Assembly: GCA_046349035.1 (NCBI GenBank)
Contig: JAXMDC010000007.1
Span: 1 to 64,000 of the forward strand
Reading direction: 5' to 3'
Length of the DNA stretch: 64,000 nt
DNA from: JAXMDC01 sp046349035
GTDB lineage: Bacteria > Pseudomonadota > Alphaproteobacteria > Rhizobiales > Kaistiaceae
Positions 45,246-53,822 of the stretch are shown here, in pieces. The first letter of the stretch is position 1; every line of letters starts with the position of its first letter. The notes under the pieces were generated by a model. The model was not told the origin of the DNA. It saw only the letters and a list, made by a program, of their open reading frames with translations, and searched no databases. Made by a program: the position numbers and the translations under genes.

Positions 45246-46070
45246 TTACGCGGGTGCGGCGCTTTTGTCAATGAAAGCGCGGCCCGCCTGCGGTTCGAGG
45301 CCAAGACCGGCGAGCAGAGGCAGGACCGCGACCGGCCAGGCCCGGCCGGACGTCAGGTAAGCCCTCCCTCCCTTTTTGGTTGTTCCAGGGGGGCCGGTGT
45401 CGCCGAGCACGCGAGCGACCTGACGGGCAATTGCCGGCGCCGGATCGATCCATTCGACCGGCCAGGGCGCAACCCTCTCGAACACCTCCTGGAGAAATGG
45501 ATAATGAGTGCAGGCCAGCACCAAGACATCGGTCCGTGCTCTGTCCTTCTGCAAGAAGGCTGGTGCGATTTCCGCCCGCACGTCGTCCTCGGCGATAGCG
45601 ACGCCGCGCATGCGCGCCTCGGCAAGTGGCGCCAGTCGATCGGACCCGACGAGGCGTACATGGCAGGCACCGGCGAAACTGCGGATAAGGGTTCGCGTGT
45701 AGTCGCGACGCATGGTCCCCGGCGTCGCAAGCACGCTGACCAAGCCCGACTGCGTCCGCTCGGCCGCCGGCTTGATCGCCGGGACCGTGCCCACGAACGG
45801 GACGGCGAAGCGCCCACGGAGCCGATCGAGAACCAGTGTCGAAGCCGTGTTGCAAGCAATCACGACGAGGCGCGGGGCGAAGGCGGCGACGAGTTCCGCC
45901 ATCAACGCCTCGACCCGCTCGGCGAGCGGCTCATCGGCCCACCCGCCGTAGGGAAAGCCGGCGTCGTCGGCGACATAGACCGCTGCGCCCTCCCCCAATG
46001 TCTGACGGATCGCCGAGAACACCGAGAGCCCACCGATGCCGGAATCGAAAACGAGAACCGGGCCGTTCAT
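45246..46070 (-). CDS. murI: Glutamate racemase
   Basis: Produces D-glutamate for peptidoglycan; 274 residues. VFDSGIGGLSVFSAI with the catalytic Asp, DDAGFPYG, VVIACNTASTLVLD with the first catalytic Cys, VGTVPAIKPA, and VLACTHYPFL with the second catalytic Cys and His. Residues 13-20 of the C-terminal tail are more basic than usual, but length is normal. ATG 46070 overlaps the trmJ stop by 4 bp. Confidence 0.96.
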   Translation of the reverse strand: MNGPVLVFDSGIGGLSVFSAIRQTLGEGAAVYVADDAGFPYGGWADEPLAERVEALMAELVAAFAPRLVVIACNTASTLVLDRLRGRFAVPFVGTVPAIKPAAERTQSGLVSVLATPGTMRRDYTRTLIRSFAGACHVRLVGSDRLAPLAEARMRGVAIAEDDVRAEIAPAFLQKDRARTDVLVLACTHYPFLQEVFERVAPWPVEWIDPAPAIARQVARVLGDTGPPGTTKKGGRAYLTSGRAWPVAVLPLLAGLGLEPQAGRAFIDKSAAPA

Positions 46071-46918
46071 TGGCCGCCGTCGCCAGCCGAACGCCCGCCA
46101 CGCCCTTGCTCGGGCTCCCGGGCCGTCGACACGCTGCCGTCCGCCCGGCGGTGCGGTCGCGTCGGCCGACCTTCGAGCGCTGCGACGACCCCGCGCAACG
46201 TCTTTACCTCCTGGCCGGACAGCCCGGCCCGGGAGAGCATAGCGCGAAGCGCCAGAACCATCCCCGGACGCTTCTCCGCCGGGCGGAAGAAGCCGGCAGT
46301 ATCGAGGGCGCTCTCCAGATGTTCGAAGAGCTTGAGCAGTTCCGCTTTGTCGGCCGGCGGCCGGCTGTCCTGGCCGAAGGGCAGCATCCGCGTCTCGTCG
46401 TCGCCCTCGCCGCGCCGCCACTCATAGGCTGTCACCAGCACCGCTTGGGCCACGTTGAGCGACGCGAAAGTGGGGTCGACCGGCAGCGTCAGGACCGCTT
46501 CTGCCAGGGCCATTTCCTCGTTGGTTAGACCGGTCCGCTCGCGCCCGAACAATATTCCGGCGCTCAGCCCCTGGCGGGCCGACGCCCGCAGCCGCGCCAT
46601 CGCCGCAACCGGTCCGAGGACCGGGCGGTCGACGGTGCGCGGGCGGGCGGTCGTCGCCAGGACGACCCTGAGGTCGGCGACAGCCGCCGTCAGCGAATCG
46701 AATACGCGCACCGCGTCGAGCACATGGTCGGCCCGGCTCGCCGCCCGGCGCGCACTCTCGCTCGGCCAGCCGTCGCGCGGGTTGACGATGCGGAGGTCCG
46801 TGAGGCCGAAATTCGCCATCGCCCTCGCCGCGGCGCCGATATTTTCGCCGAGTTGCGGCTCGACAAGCACGATTGTCGGCGGGGAGACGATCCGCCCCAG
46901 GGCTTCGTTTTCCACCAT
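46067..46918 (-). CDS. trmJ: tRNA/rRNA (cytidine/uridine-2'-O-)-methyltransferase TrmJ-like
   Basis: SPOUT-class 2'-O-methyltransferase of 283 residues, most like TrmJ acting at tRNA position 32. SAM-knot motifs: IVLVEPQLGENIGAAARAMANFGLTDLRIVNP, AGILFGRERTGLTNEE, and PVDPTFASLNVAQAVLV. The C-terminal extension (AELLKLFEHLESALDTAGFFRPAEKRPGMVLALRAMLSRAGLSGQEVKTLRGVVAAL) is the TrmJ-type helical dimerisation/tRNA-binding domain, with a Arg/Gly-rich tail. Overlaps murI by 4 bp and is co-transcribed with it. Confidence 0.92.
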   Translation of the reverse strand: MVENEALGRIVSPPTIVLVEPQLGENIGAAARAMANFGLTDLRIVNPRDGWPSESARRAASRADHVLDAVRVFDSLTAAVADLRVVLATTARPRTVDRPVLGPVAAMARLRASARQGLSAGILFGRERTGLTNEEMALAEAVLTLPVDPTFASLNVAQAVLVTAYEWRRGEGDDETRMLPFGQDSRPPADKAELLKLFEHLESALDTAGFFRPAEKRPGMVLALRAMLSRAGLSGQEVKTLRGVVAALEGRPTRPHRRADGSVSTAREPEQGRGGRSAGDGGQ

Positions 46919-47021
46919 CCCGCTCTCCTAGCCGAGCCCCCGGAGCAGCACCAGACCGGCCGGCCGCGACCGCGACGAAAGTCTGCTAGACTGCGGCCTC
47001 CATGGCGAAAGGGCGGACACT

Positions 47022-47582
47022 TTGAGCGATACGATTTCCTCGAACGACCGTTTCAGTCTGGCAGTGCGCGAAGGGTCGCGGCGGTTCCTGATCCTCGGGA
47101 TCGTCATGCTAGTCGCCGGTGCCTTTGCCATTGCAATGCCGATGATCTCGACGCTCGCGGTGGCCCTGACGCTGGCAATCTCGATGGTGATCGGCGGGGC
47201 CGGTCAGGTTGTCCACGCCTTCATGACGCGAAGCTGGCGCGGCTTCCTACTCCACCTTGCCGTCGGATTGATCGTCCTCTTCGGCGGCCTCGCCCTCGTC
47301 GCCTTCCCGCTTCCCGGGGCGGTGGCCATCACGCTTCTCGTGGCTGCCACATTCGTCGCCAAAGGCATCGCTCAGATCGGCCTTGGCATCGACCTTCGCC
47401 CGATGGACGGCTGGGGCTGGATGCTTGCCGCCGGTATCGTCTCGTTCCTGGTCGGCGTCATGTTGTTCACCAATTTCCCGGTATCGGCCTTGACGGCGCC
47501 CGGGCTTCTGGTGGGCATTTCCCTCGCTTTCACTGGGTGGAGTTACCTCGCGCTGGCCCTGGCCGCCCGCAAGCTGAGCTGA
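47022..47582 (+). CDS. HdeD-like (DUF308) membrane protein
   Basis: 186 residues with six predicted helices arranged as three repeats (RRFLILGIVMLVAGAFAIAMPMISTLAVALTLAISMVIGGAGQVVHA, FLLHLAVGLIVLFGGLALVAFPLPGAVAITLLVAATFVAKGIAQI, WGWMLAAGIVSFLVGVMLF...), the HdeD/DUF308 pattern. In E. coli HdeD is linked to acid resistance; the role here is unknown. TTG start with AAGGGCGG upstream. A 7-codon frame (47002-47025) overlaps the start (TTGA), but without a Shine-Dalgarno. Confidence 0.83.
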   Translation: MSDTISSNDRFSLAVREGSRRFLILGIVMLVAGAFAIAMPMISTLAVALTLAISMVIGGAGQVVHAFMTRSWRGFLLHLAVGLIVLFGGLALVAFPLPGAVAITLLVAATFVAKGIAQIGLGIDLRPMDGWGWMLAAGIVSFLVGVMLFTNFPVSALTAPGLLVGISLAFTGWSYLALALAARKLS

Positions 47583-47676
47583 CCCAACTCCGTCAGCGAG
47601 CCCCTTACGGCGTGCCGCCGGTGGTGCTAAGCGAAGCGCCGCCAGAACCACGCTTCCAGCCAGCCCAGGCGTCCGG

Positions 47677-48888
47677 ATGTCGAAAATCAAGGTAAGCAAC
47701 CCCGTCGTCGAAATGGACGGCGACGAGATGACGAGGATCATCTGGAAGCTGATCCGCGAGCGGCTGATCGTCCCGTTTCTGGACATCGACCTCCTATACT
47801 TCGACCTCGGCATCGAAAACCGCGACGCAACCGAGGACCGTGTAACCGTCGAGGCCGCCGAAGCCACCCTCGCGCACGGCGTGGCGGTCAAATGCGCCAC
47901 GATCACCCCCGACGAGGCGCGCGTCGCCGAATTCGGCCTCAAGCGCATGTGGCGCTCGCCCAACGGCACCATCCGGCGGATTCTCGGCGGAACGATTTTC
48001 CGCGAGCCTATCCTCTGCAAGAATATTCCGCGCCTGGTGCCGGGGTGGAAAAAGCCGATTGTCATCGGCCGCCACGCCTACGGCGATCAGTATGACGCAA
48101 CCGACCTCAAGATCCCGGGCAAAGGCAAACTATCGATCAAGTTCGTCGGCGAAGACGGCGCCGTCATCGAGCGGGATGTCTTCGCCTTCCCCGGCGGCGG
48201 CGTTGCCCTGGCGATGTTCAACCTCGACGACTCGATCCGCGATTTTGCCAGGGCGAGCATGAACTACGCCCTCGGCCGCAACTACCCGCTCTACCTCTCG
48301 ACCAAGAACACGATTCTCAAGACCTATGACGGCCGCTTCAAGGACATCTTCCAGCAGGTCTTTGAGACCGAGTTCGCCGAGCGCTTCAAGGCGGCCAAGC
48401 TCACCTACGAACATCGCCTGATCGACGATATGGTGGCCTCGTCATTCAAGTGGGACGGCGGTTATGTCTGGGCCTGCAAGAATTATGACGGCGACGTCCA
48501 GTCCGACGCGGTGGCACAGGGCTTCGGTTCCCTCGGCATGATGACCTCGGTTCTGATGTCGCCTGACGGTCGCACGATCGAGGCCGAGGCGGCGCACGGC
48601 ACTGTTACCCGGCACTACCGATTGCACCAGAAGGGCGAAGCCACGTCGACCAACTCGATCGCGTCGATCTTTGCCTGGACGCGCGGTCTGGCGCATCGCG
48701 CCCGCCTCGACGCCAACACCGACCTTCTGCGTTTTTCCCAGACCCTGGAGAACGTGACCATCGACACGGTGGAATCCGGCTTTATGACCAAGGACTTGGC
48801 GATTCTCGCCGGCCCCAAGCAGCGTTGGCTGACGACCGAGGGATTCATCGCCCGAGTCGCCAGCGATCTGGCGCTGGCGCTTGGCTAG
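47677..48888 (+). CDS. icd: Isocitrate dehydrogenase (NADP), eukaryote-like homodimeric type
   Basis: Oxidative decarboxylation of isocitrate to 2-oxoglutarate in the TCA cycle; 403 residues. Type II signature: MDGDEMTRIIWKLIRERLIVPFLDIDLLYFDLGI, VKCATITPDEARVAEFGLKRMWRSPNGTIRRILGGTIFREPI (substrate-binding Ser/Asn/Arg), VIGRHAYGDQY, DDMVASSFKWDGGYVWACKNYDGDVQSD (metal Asp), and AAHGTVTRHYR (NADP binding). Part of the icd-alaS-recA neighbourhood. Confidence 0.97.
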   Translation: MSKIKVSNPVVEMDGDEMTRIIWKLIRERLIVPFLDIDLLYFDLGIENRDATEDRVTVEAAEATLAHGVAVKCATITPDEARVAEFGLKRMWRSPNGTIRRILGGTIFREPILCKNIPRLVPGWKKPIVIGRHAYGDQYDATDLKIPGKGKLSIKFVGEDGAVIERDVFAFPGGGVALAMFNLDDSIRDFARASMNYALGRNYPLYLSTKNTILKTYDGRFKDIFQQVFETEFAERFKAAKLTYEHRLIDDMVASSFKWDGGYVWACKNYDGDVQSDAVAQGFGSLGMMTSVLMSPDGRTIEAEAAHGTVTRHYRLHQKGEATSTNSIASIFAWTRGLAHRARLDANTDLLRFSQTLENVTIDTVESGFMTKDLAILAGPKQRWLTTEGFIARVASDLALALG

Positions 48889-48956
48889 CCTGGCCGATTC
48901 CCAATTTCGACCTATTTGTGGTACATAGTTCGTTCGGCGTGTCTATTAGGGAGCAG

Positions 48957-49442
48957 ATGATGCGGGCTCGCTTGACGCTGGGAGTGGGTGCCTCGTTGGC
49001 GCTCGTGGCCTTTTTGGCGCCGCCGGTAGTGCTTCCGTCACTGCTGGGCGGGACGGACGATGTCCTGGTGCAGCAGGCGACACCTATGCAGCGCACTGCC
49101 GCACCACGCGGAGAACGCATTCTCCCCGCCCGGCTTGGCGAGGCCTTCGCCTCCGGCCGCTTCCTCCGCGAGGCGGAGTGGGTGGAGATGAACGCCGGCG
49201 CTCAGCCGCCGCTGGTAGTTGAATATTCGGTGGGAACGAGTTGTGCCACCGACTCCGCGGTCCTGGACGACGATGAGGAGCGGAGCGCCGAGCCACGCAC
49301 GACGGCAGTCGCCGTTAAGGAGGCCCCAAGCGTTATCGGCCAAGTTCTTCGCGCCCAAGCGCCGCCGCCGCCGAGCACGACCTGCACGGACGCACAACCG
49401 ACTCAGCGGCTGCTTCTGCCGTTGCCGCGCACCCGCGCCTAG
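48957..49442 (+). CDS. Secreted or membrane-anchored protein of unknown function
   Basis: 161 residues from ATG 48957 (AGGGAG 3-9 bp upstream). A hydrophobic N-terminal segment MMRARLTLGVGASLALVAFLAPPVVLPSLLGG is followed by a Pro/Ala-rich body with a short acidic stretch DDDEERSAEP and two Cys (TSCATDS, TTCTDAQ), possibly one disulphide. I recognise no domain. It lies 68 bp after icd and converges with alaS. The frame extends 44 codons upstream into icd, but the Shine-Dalgarno favours 48957. Confidence 0.72.
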   Translation: MMRARLTLGVGASLALVAFLAPPVVLPSLLGGTDDVLVQQATPMQRTAAPRGERILPARLGEAFASGRFLREAEWVEMNAGAQPPLVVEYSVGTSCATDSAVLDDDEERSAEPRTTAVAVKEAPSVIGQVLRAQAPPPPSTTCTDAQPTQRLLLPLPRTRA

Positions 49443-49504
49443 CGTTCAGCTTTTCGGGGGACTCATCGCCGCATAGGCCCTGTTTTCGCAGGTGTGCGCG
49501 CGCG

Positions 49505-52174
49505 TTACGCGCCGGCGGCTTCGCGGACGGCACCCTCGATTGCGGCCAGAGCGCTAGCCGCTTGCGCGCCGTCAGGGCCGCCGGCCTGTGCCATGTCGGG
49601 GCGCCCGCCACCCCCCTTCCCGCCGAGTGCGCCCGCTCCCAGCCGCACCAGATCGACGGCGTTGAAGCGCCCGGTCAGGTCGTCAGTGACGCCCACCACC
49701 ACGCCGGCTTTGCCGTCCTCGTCGACACCGACAATCGCCACCACACCCGACTGGACCGTCTTCTTGCCGGAATCGGCAATCCCCTTGAGGTCGCGTAGAT
49801 TGATGCCGGAAACGGTGCGGCCAAGGAATTTCACGGCACCGAAATCGCGCACGCCGTCGCCCGCCCCGGCGCCTCCGCCACCGCCCCCGCCGAGCGCGAG
49901 TTGCTTCTTGGCCTCGGCGAGGTCGCGTTCCAGACGCTTGCGTTCATCGAGCAGCGCCTGCACGCGTTCGAGTGCTTCTTCCGGCCGGACGCGAAGCCCG
50001 GCCGCGATCGCCCGCACCCTCCGGTCCTGCTCGTTGAGATAGTCCCGCGCAGCCTCCGCCGTCAGCGCCTCGATCCGGCGCACGCCGGCGGCGACCGCGC
50101 TTTCCGCGACGACACTGACAAGGCCGATCTCGCCCGTGCGCCGCACATGCGTGCCGCCGCAGAGCTCGACCGAATAGGCGCGATCGGGCCGATCGGGCCG
50201 GCGGCCCATGGTGACCACGCGGACCTCGTCACCGTATTTCTCGCCGAAGAGCGCCATCGCTCCCGACGCCACCGCGGCGTCGCGATCCATGAGCTTGGTC
50301 TCGACAACGTCGTCCTGCAGCACCACCCGGTTGGCAAGACGTTCGATCGACGCCACCTCCTCGGCCGAAACCGGCTTCGGATGCGAGAAATCGAAACGCA
50401 GGCGATCGGGTGCGACCAGCGAACCCTTCTGCGCGACGTGGTCGCCCAACACGCTCCGCAGCGCTGCGTGCAGCAGGTGCGTCGCCGAATGGTTGGCGGC
50501 AATCGCCCGGCGCCGCTCGCTGTCGACCCGCAGGCGTACCGCGTCGTCTTTCCTGAGGGTGCCGGACTCGACGCGCGCCATGTGAACGAACAAACCGTCG
50601 GCGCGCTTCTGCACATCCCGTACGGTGAGCTTGACGTCGTCGCTCTCGATCGTACCGCGGTCGCCGACCTGACCGCCCGACTCGCCATAGAACGGCGTCT
50701 GATTCACTACGACGGCGACATCGCTGCCAGTGCCAACCTGCGAGACCTCGTCGCCCCCCACCACGAGCGCCAGCACCCGCGCTTCCGCGCTCTCGGTGGC
50801 GTAGCCGAGGAACTCCGTCGAACCGGCCCGCTCCCGCAGCTTGAACCAGATCGCATCGGTCTGTGCCTCGCCCGATCCGACCCAATTGGCCCGCGCCTCG
50901 GCCTTCTGCCGCTCCATCGCCGAGCGAAAGCCGGCGGTGTCGACGCCAATGCCGCGGAGCCGAAGCGCATCCTCGGTCAGGTCGAGCGGGAAGCCATAGG
51001 TGTCGTAGAGACGGAACGCCACGTCTCCGGCCAGCGTCTCGCCGCTGCCGATACCGGCCGTCGCTTCATCCAGCAACTGGAGGCCGCGTGACAGCGTCCG
51101 CCGGAAGCGGGTCTCCTCAAGCCGTAGCGTCTCGGTGATCAGGGCCTCCGCGCGTAGCAACTCCGGGTAAGCCTGCCCCATTTCGCGAAGCAATGTCGGC
51201 ACCAGCCGCCAAAGGAGCGGCTCCTCCACACCGAGGAGATGCACATGGCGCATCGCCCGCCGCATGATGCGCCGCAAGACGTAGCCGCGCCCCTCGTTCG
51301 AGGGCAGCACGCCGTCGGCGATGAGAAAGCTCGACGAGCGAAGGTGGTCGGCGATCACCCGGTGGCTCGCTCGCCGCTCCCCTTCCGCCGGGACACCGCT
51401 CGCCTCAACCGATGCTCCGATCAGGCTACGGAAGAGATCGATATCGTAGTTACTGTGAACGCCTTGAAGGATAGCCGTGATGCGCTCAAGGCCCATTCCG
51501 GTATCGATCGAAGGCCGCGGCAGATCGATGCGGGTCTTCTCGTCGACCTGCTCGAACTGCATAAAAACGAGATTCCAGAACTCGAGGAAGCGATCGCCGT
51601 CCTCGTCGGGACTGCCCGGCGGCCCGCCCCGCAGCGCCGGCCCCTGGTCGAAGAAGATTTCCGAGCAGTAGCCGCACGGTCCGATCGGCCCCATGGCCCA
51701 GAGATTGTCCTTGTGGCCGACGATCCGCTCGTCGCTGAAGCCGCCGATCTTCTTCCACAGCCGGCGCGCTTCTTCGTCGGACGGGTGGACCGTGACCCAA
51801 AGTCGGTCCTTGGTTAGCCCGAACTCGCGCGTCACCAGCCCATAGGCCAGCTCGATTGCCCGCTCCTTGAAGTAGTCTCCGAAGGAGAAGTTGCCGAGCA
51901 TCTCGAAAAAAGTGTGGTGTCGAGCGGTATAGCCGACATTGTCGAGGTCGTTGTGCTTGCCCCCGGCGCGCACGCATTTCTGCGCTGTCGCTGCACGCGG
52001 AACGGCTGGCGTCATCCGGCCGGTGAAGTAATCCTTGAACTGCACCATGCCGGCATTGGTGAACATCAGCGTCGGGTCGTTGCGCGGAACGAGCGGCCCC
52101 GACGGCACGACCTGGTGTCCATGCCGTTCGAAATAGGACAAGAACTCGGAACGGATGAGGTTGACGCTTGTCAT
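49505..52174 (-). CDS. alaS: Alanyl-tRNA synthetase
   Basis: 889 residues, class II synthetase. MTSVNLIRSEFLSYFERHGHQVVPSGPLVPRNDPTLMFTNAGMVQFKDYF N-terminus (motif 1/2), HHTFFEMLGNFSFGDYFK, and the editing domain NHSATHLLHAAL and CGGTHVRRTGEIG zinc/editing ligands, ending in a glycine-rich DHHA1/C-Ala domain (KKQLALGGGGGGGAGAGDG linker). ATG 52174 has GGAG 4 bp upstream; the in-frame extension to 52213 has no support. 109 bp downstream of recA on the same strand. Confidence 0.97.
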   Translation of the reverse strand: MTSVNLIRSEFLSYFERHGHQVVPSGPLVPRNDPTLMFTNAGMVQFKDYFTGRMTPAVPRAATAQKCVRAGGKHNDLDNVGYTARHHTFFEMLGNFSFGDYFKERAIELAYGLVTREFGLTKDRLWVTVHPSDEEARRLWKKIGGFSDERIVGHKDNLWAMGPIGPCGYCSEIFFDQGPALRGGPPGSPDEDGDRFLEFWNLVFMQFEQVDEKTRIDLPRPSIDTGMGLERITAILQGVHSNYDIDLFRSLIGASVEASGVPAEGERRASHRVIADHLRSSSFLIADGVLPSNEGRGYVLRRIMRRAMRHVHLLGVEEPLLWRLVPTLLREMGQAYPELLRAEALITETLRLEETRFRRTLSRGLQLLDEATAGIGSGETLAGDVAFRLYDTYGFPLDLTEDALRLRGIGVDTAGFRSAMERQKAEARANWVGSGEAQTDAIWFKLRERAGSTEFLGYATESAEARVLALVVGGDEVSQVGTGSDVAVVVNQTPFYGESGGQVGDRGTIESDDVKLTVRDVQKRADGLFVHMARVESGTLRKDDAVRLRVDSERRRAIAANHSATHLLHAALRSVLGDHVAQKGSLVAPDRLRFDFSHPKPVSAEEVASIERLANRVVLQDDVVETKLMDRDAAVASGAMALFGEKYGDEVRVVTMGRRPDRPDRAYSVELCGGTHVRRTGEIGLVSVVAESAVAAGVRRIEALTAEAARDYLNEQDRRVRAIAAGLRVRPEEALERVQALLDERKRLERDLAEAKKQLALGGGGGGGAGAGDGVRDFGAVKFLGRTVSGINLRDLKGIADSGKKTVQSGVVAIVGVDEDGKAGVVVGVTDDLTGRFNAVDLVRLGAGALGGKGGGGRPDMAQAGGPDGAQAASALAAIEGAVREAAGA

Positions 52175-52283
52175 GATGCTCCGGCCGGCGCCCCAAAATC
52201 CTGGCGCCCGCACGGGTCTGCCGGCGCGCTCCTCTTAGCCTCCCAAGGGTCGGCTGTCCAGAAAAGCGCGCCCGCCGAGGAGC

Positions 52284-53372
52284 TCAGGCCTCCAACGCCT
52301 CGGCTCCGCCCTCGCCTTCTTCGGCTCCCTTGGTCAGGAACTGGTCGGCGATCAGCCCAGCGTTCTGGCGTATCGAGCGCTCAATCGATTCGGCGATGCT
52401 GGGATTGTCGCGCAAGAACTGCTTGGCGTTCTCCCGGCCCTGACCGAGGCGCTGGCTGTCGAAAGAGAACCAGGCACCGGATTTCTCGATAATGCCCGCC
52501 TTGACACCGAGATCGACAAGCTCGCCGCTCTTGGAAACGCCCTCGCCGTACATGATGTCGAATTCGACCTGCTTGAAGGGTGGTGCCAGCTTGTTCTTGA
52601 CGACCTTGACGCGGGTCTGGTTGCCGACCACCTCCTCGCGCTCCTTGATCGCGCCGATGCGCCGGATATCGAGACGAACCGAGGCGTAGAACTTAAGCGC
52701 GTGGCCGCCGGTCGTCGTCTCCGGGCTGCCGAACATCACGCCGATCTTCATGCGGATCTGGTTGATGAAAATCACCATGGTGTTGGAGCGCGCGATCGAC
52801 GCGGTGAGCTTGCGCAGCGCCTGGCTCATCAAGCGAGCCTGCATGCCGGGCAGCACTTCGCCCATCTCGCCTTCGATTTCTGCCCGCGGCGTCAGCGCCG
52901 CCACCGAATCCACGACCAGCACATCTACGGCGCCCGACCGCACCAGCGTGTCTGCGATTTCCAACGCCTGCTCGCCGGTATCCGGCTGCGAGATCAGCAG
53001 ATCCTCGAGATTAACGCCGAGCTTGCGGGCATAGGAGGGGTCGAGCGCGTGCTCGGCATCGACAAAAGCGCAGATGCCGCCGGCCTTCTGCGCCTCGGCC
53101 ACCGTATGCAAGGCGAGTGTGGTCTTGCCGGAGGATTCCGGTCCGTAGATCTCGACAATCCGTCCCCGCGGCAGACCGCCGATGCCGAGAGCGATATCGA
53201 GGCCAAGCGACCCGGTCGAGATCGTGGATATCTCCACGACCTTGTCGCTGCGACCGAGGCGCATGATCGAACCTTTGCCGAAGGAGCGCTCGATCTGGCT
53301 TAGCGCCGCATCCAGCGCCTTCGACTTGTCCATGAATTGTCCCTCGATCACACGAAGCGAATTCTGTGACAC
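52284..53372 (-). CDS. recA: Recombinase RecA
   Basis: ATP-dependent strand-exchange protein and LexA co-protease; 362 residues. Walker A GPESSGKTTLALH, LLISQPDTGEQALEIADTLVRSGAVDVLVVDSVAALTPRAEIEGEMG, L1/L2 region MVIFINQIRMKIGVMFGSPETTTGGHALKFYASVRLDIRRIG, and an acidic C-terminal tail (EEGEGGAEALEA). GTG at 53372 is chosen because AAGGAGG precedes it by 5 bp. The promoter upstream shows an SOS-like box. Confidence 0.98.
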   Translation of the reverse strand: MSQNSLRVIEGQFMDKSKALDAALSQIERSFGKGSIMRLGRSDKVVEISTISTGSLGLDIALGIGGLPRGRIVEIYGPESSGKTTLALHTVAEAQKAGGICAFVDAEHALDPSYARKLGVNLEDLLISQPDTGEQALEIADTLVRSGAVDVLVVDSVAALTPRAEIEGEMGEVLPGMQARLMSQALRKLTASIARSNTMVIFINQIRMKIGVMFGSPETTTGGHALKFYASVRLDIRRIGAIKEREEVVGNQTRVKVVKNKLAPPFKQVEFDIMYGEGVSKSGELVDLGVKAGIIEKSGAWFSFDSQRLGQGRENAKQFLRDNPSIAESIERSIRQNAGLIADQFLTKGAEEGEGGAEALEA

Positions 53373-53426
53373 CTGCGCCTCCTTATGCCACCCCGGCACC
53401 AGCGTCCACAGCGCTGGCGGCGCATG

Positions 53427-53455
53427 TTTGTACTCGTTTTGTTCTCATCGGTCAA
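53427..53455 (-). promoter_or_regulatory. recA promoter with SOS (LexA) box in the spacer
   Basis: On the minus strand TTGACC and TACAAA are separated by exactly 17 bp (-35 53450-53455, -10 53427-53432). The spacer and -10 edge hold GAAC-N7-GTAC (53430-53444), one mismatch in eight positions from the alphaproteobacterial SOS consensus GTTC-N7-GTTC read on the other strand. It lies about 58 bp upstream of the recA GTG. Occupancy by LexA would block RNA polymerase. Confidence 0.72.
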
Positions 53456-53538
53456 GAAGACCCTCCCGCGGTCTAGCGGGGTCGTTGACCGTCGATTGCC
53501 ACGGCGTGTTAGGTTCCCTGACCAGCCGAGGAGCCGCT

Positions 53539-53817
53539 ATGGAACCCACCACCGACGACAAGCTGCGCGACACCGACATCGCGCTGATCGACGCGCTGAA
53601 AATGATACTCGAAATCCTCGTGGTGCGTGGTGTGGTGAAGGCCGATTCGGTGCAGCAAATTTTTGCACATCAGCGCGACGGTTACATTGCCAAAGAAATG
53701 CCCAACGCCGCGGTGGTGATGGAAGTGCTGCGCTCGTTTGCCGTCACGCCGGCGCAGAGCGAGCGGCGCGAGGCGCTGAACCGCGCTCTAGCCGAGCCGG
53801 CTCAGGGCACCGCCTAG
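53539..53817 (+). CDS. Small conserved-looking cytoplasmic protein of unknown function
   Basis: 92 residues, no signal or membrane segment. Helical pattern: DIALIDALKMILEILVVRGVVKADSVQQIFAHQRDGYIAKEMPNAAVVMEVLRSFAVTPAQSERREALNRALAEP. GAGGAG lies 5 bp before the ATG. The start is divergent from recA (166 bp between) and its end converges with a glycosyltransferase gene. No family recognised. Confidence 0.72.
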   Translation: MEPTTDDKLRDTDIALIDALKMILEILVVRGVVKADSVQQIFAHQRDGYIAKEMPNAAVVMEVLRSFAVTPAQSERREALNRALAEPAQGTA

Positions 53818-53822
53818 GCAAG

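Noticed and set aside
47002..47025. 7-codon upstream frame (MAKGRTL) overlapping the HdeD-like TTG start
   Set aside because: No Shine-Dalgarno before its ATG. A chance frame is as likely as a leader peptide.
49901..51091. 396-codon open frame on the plus strand within alaS
   Set aside because: Antisense shadow of the alaS editing domain; no Shine-Dalgarno and no family features.
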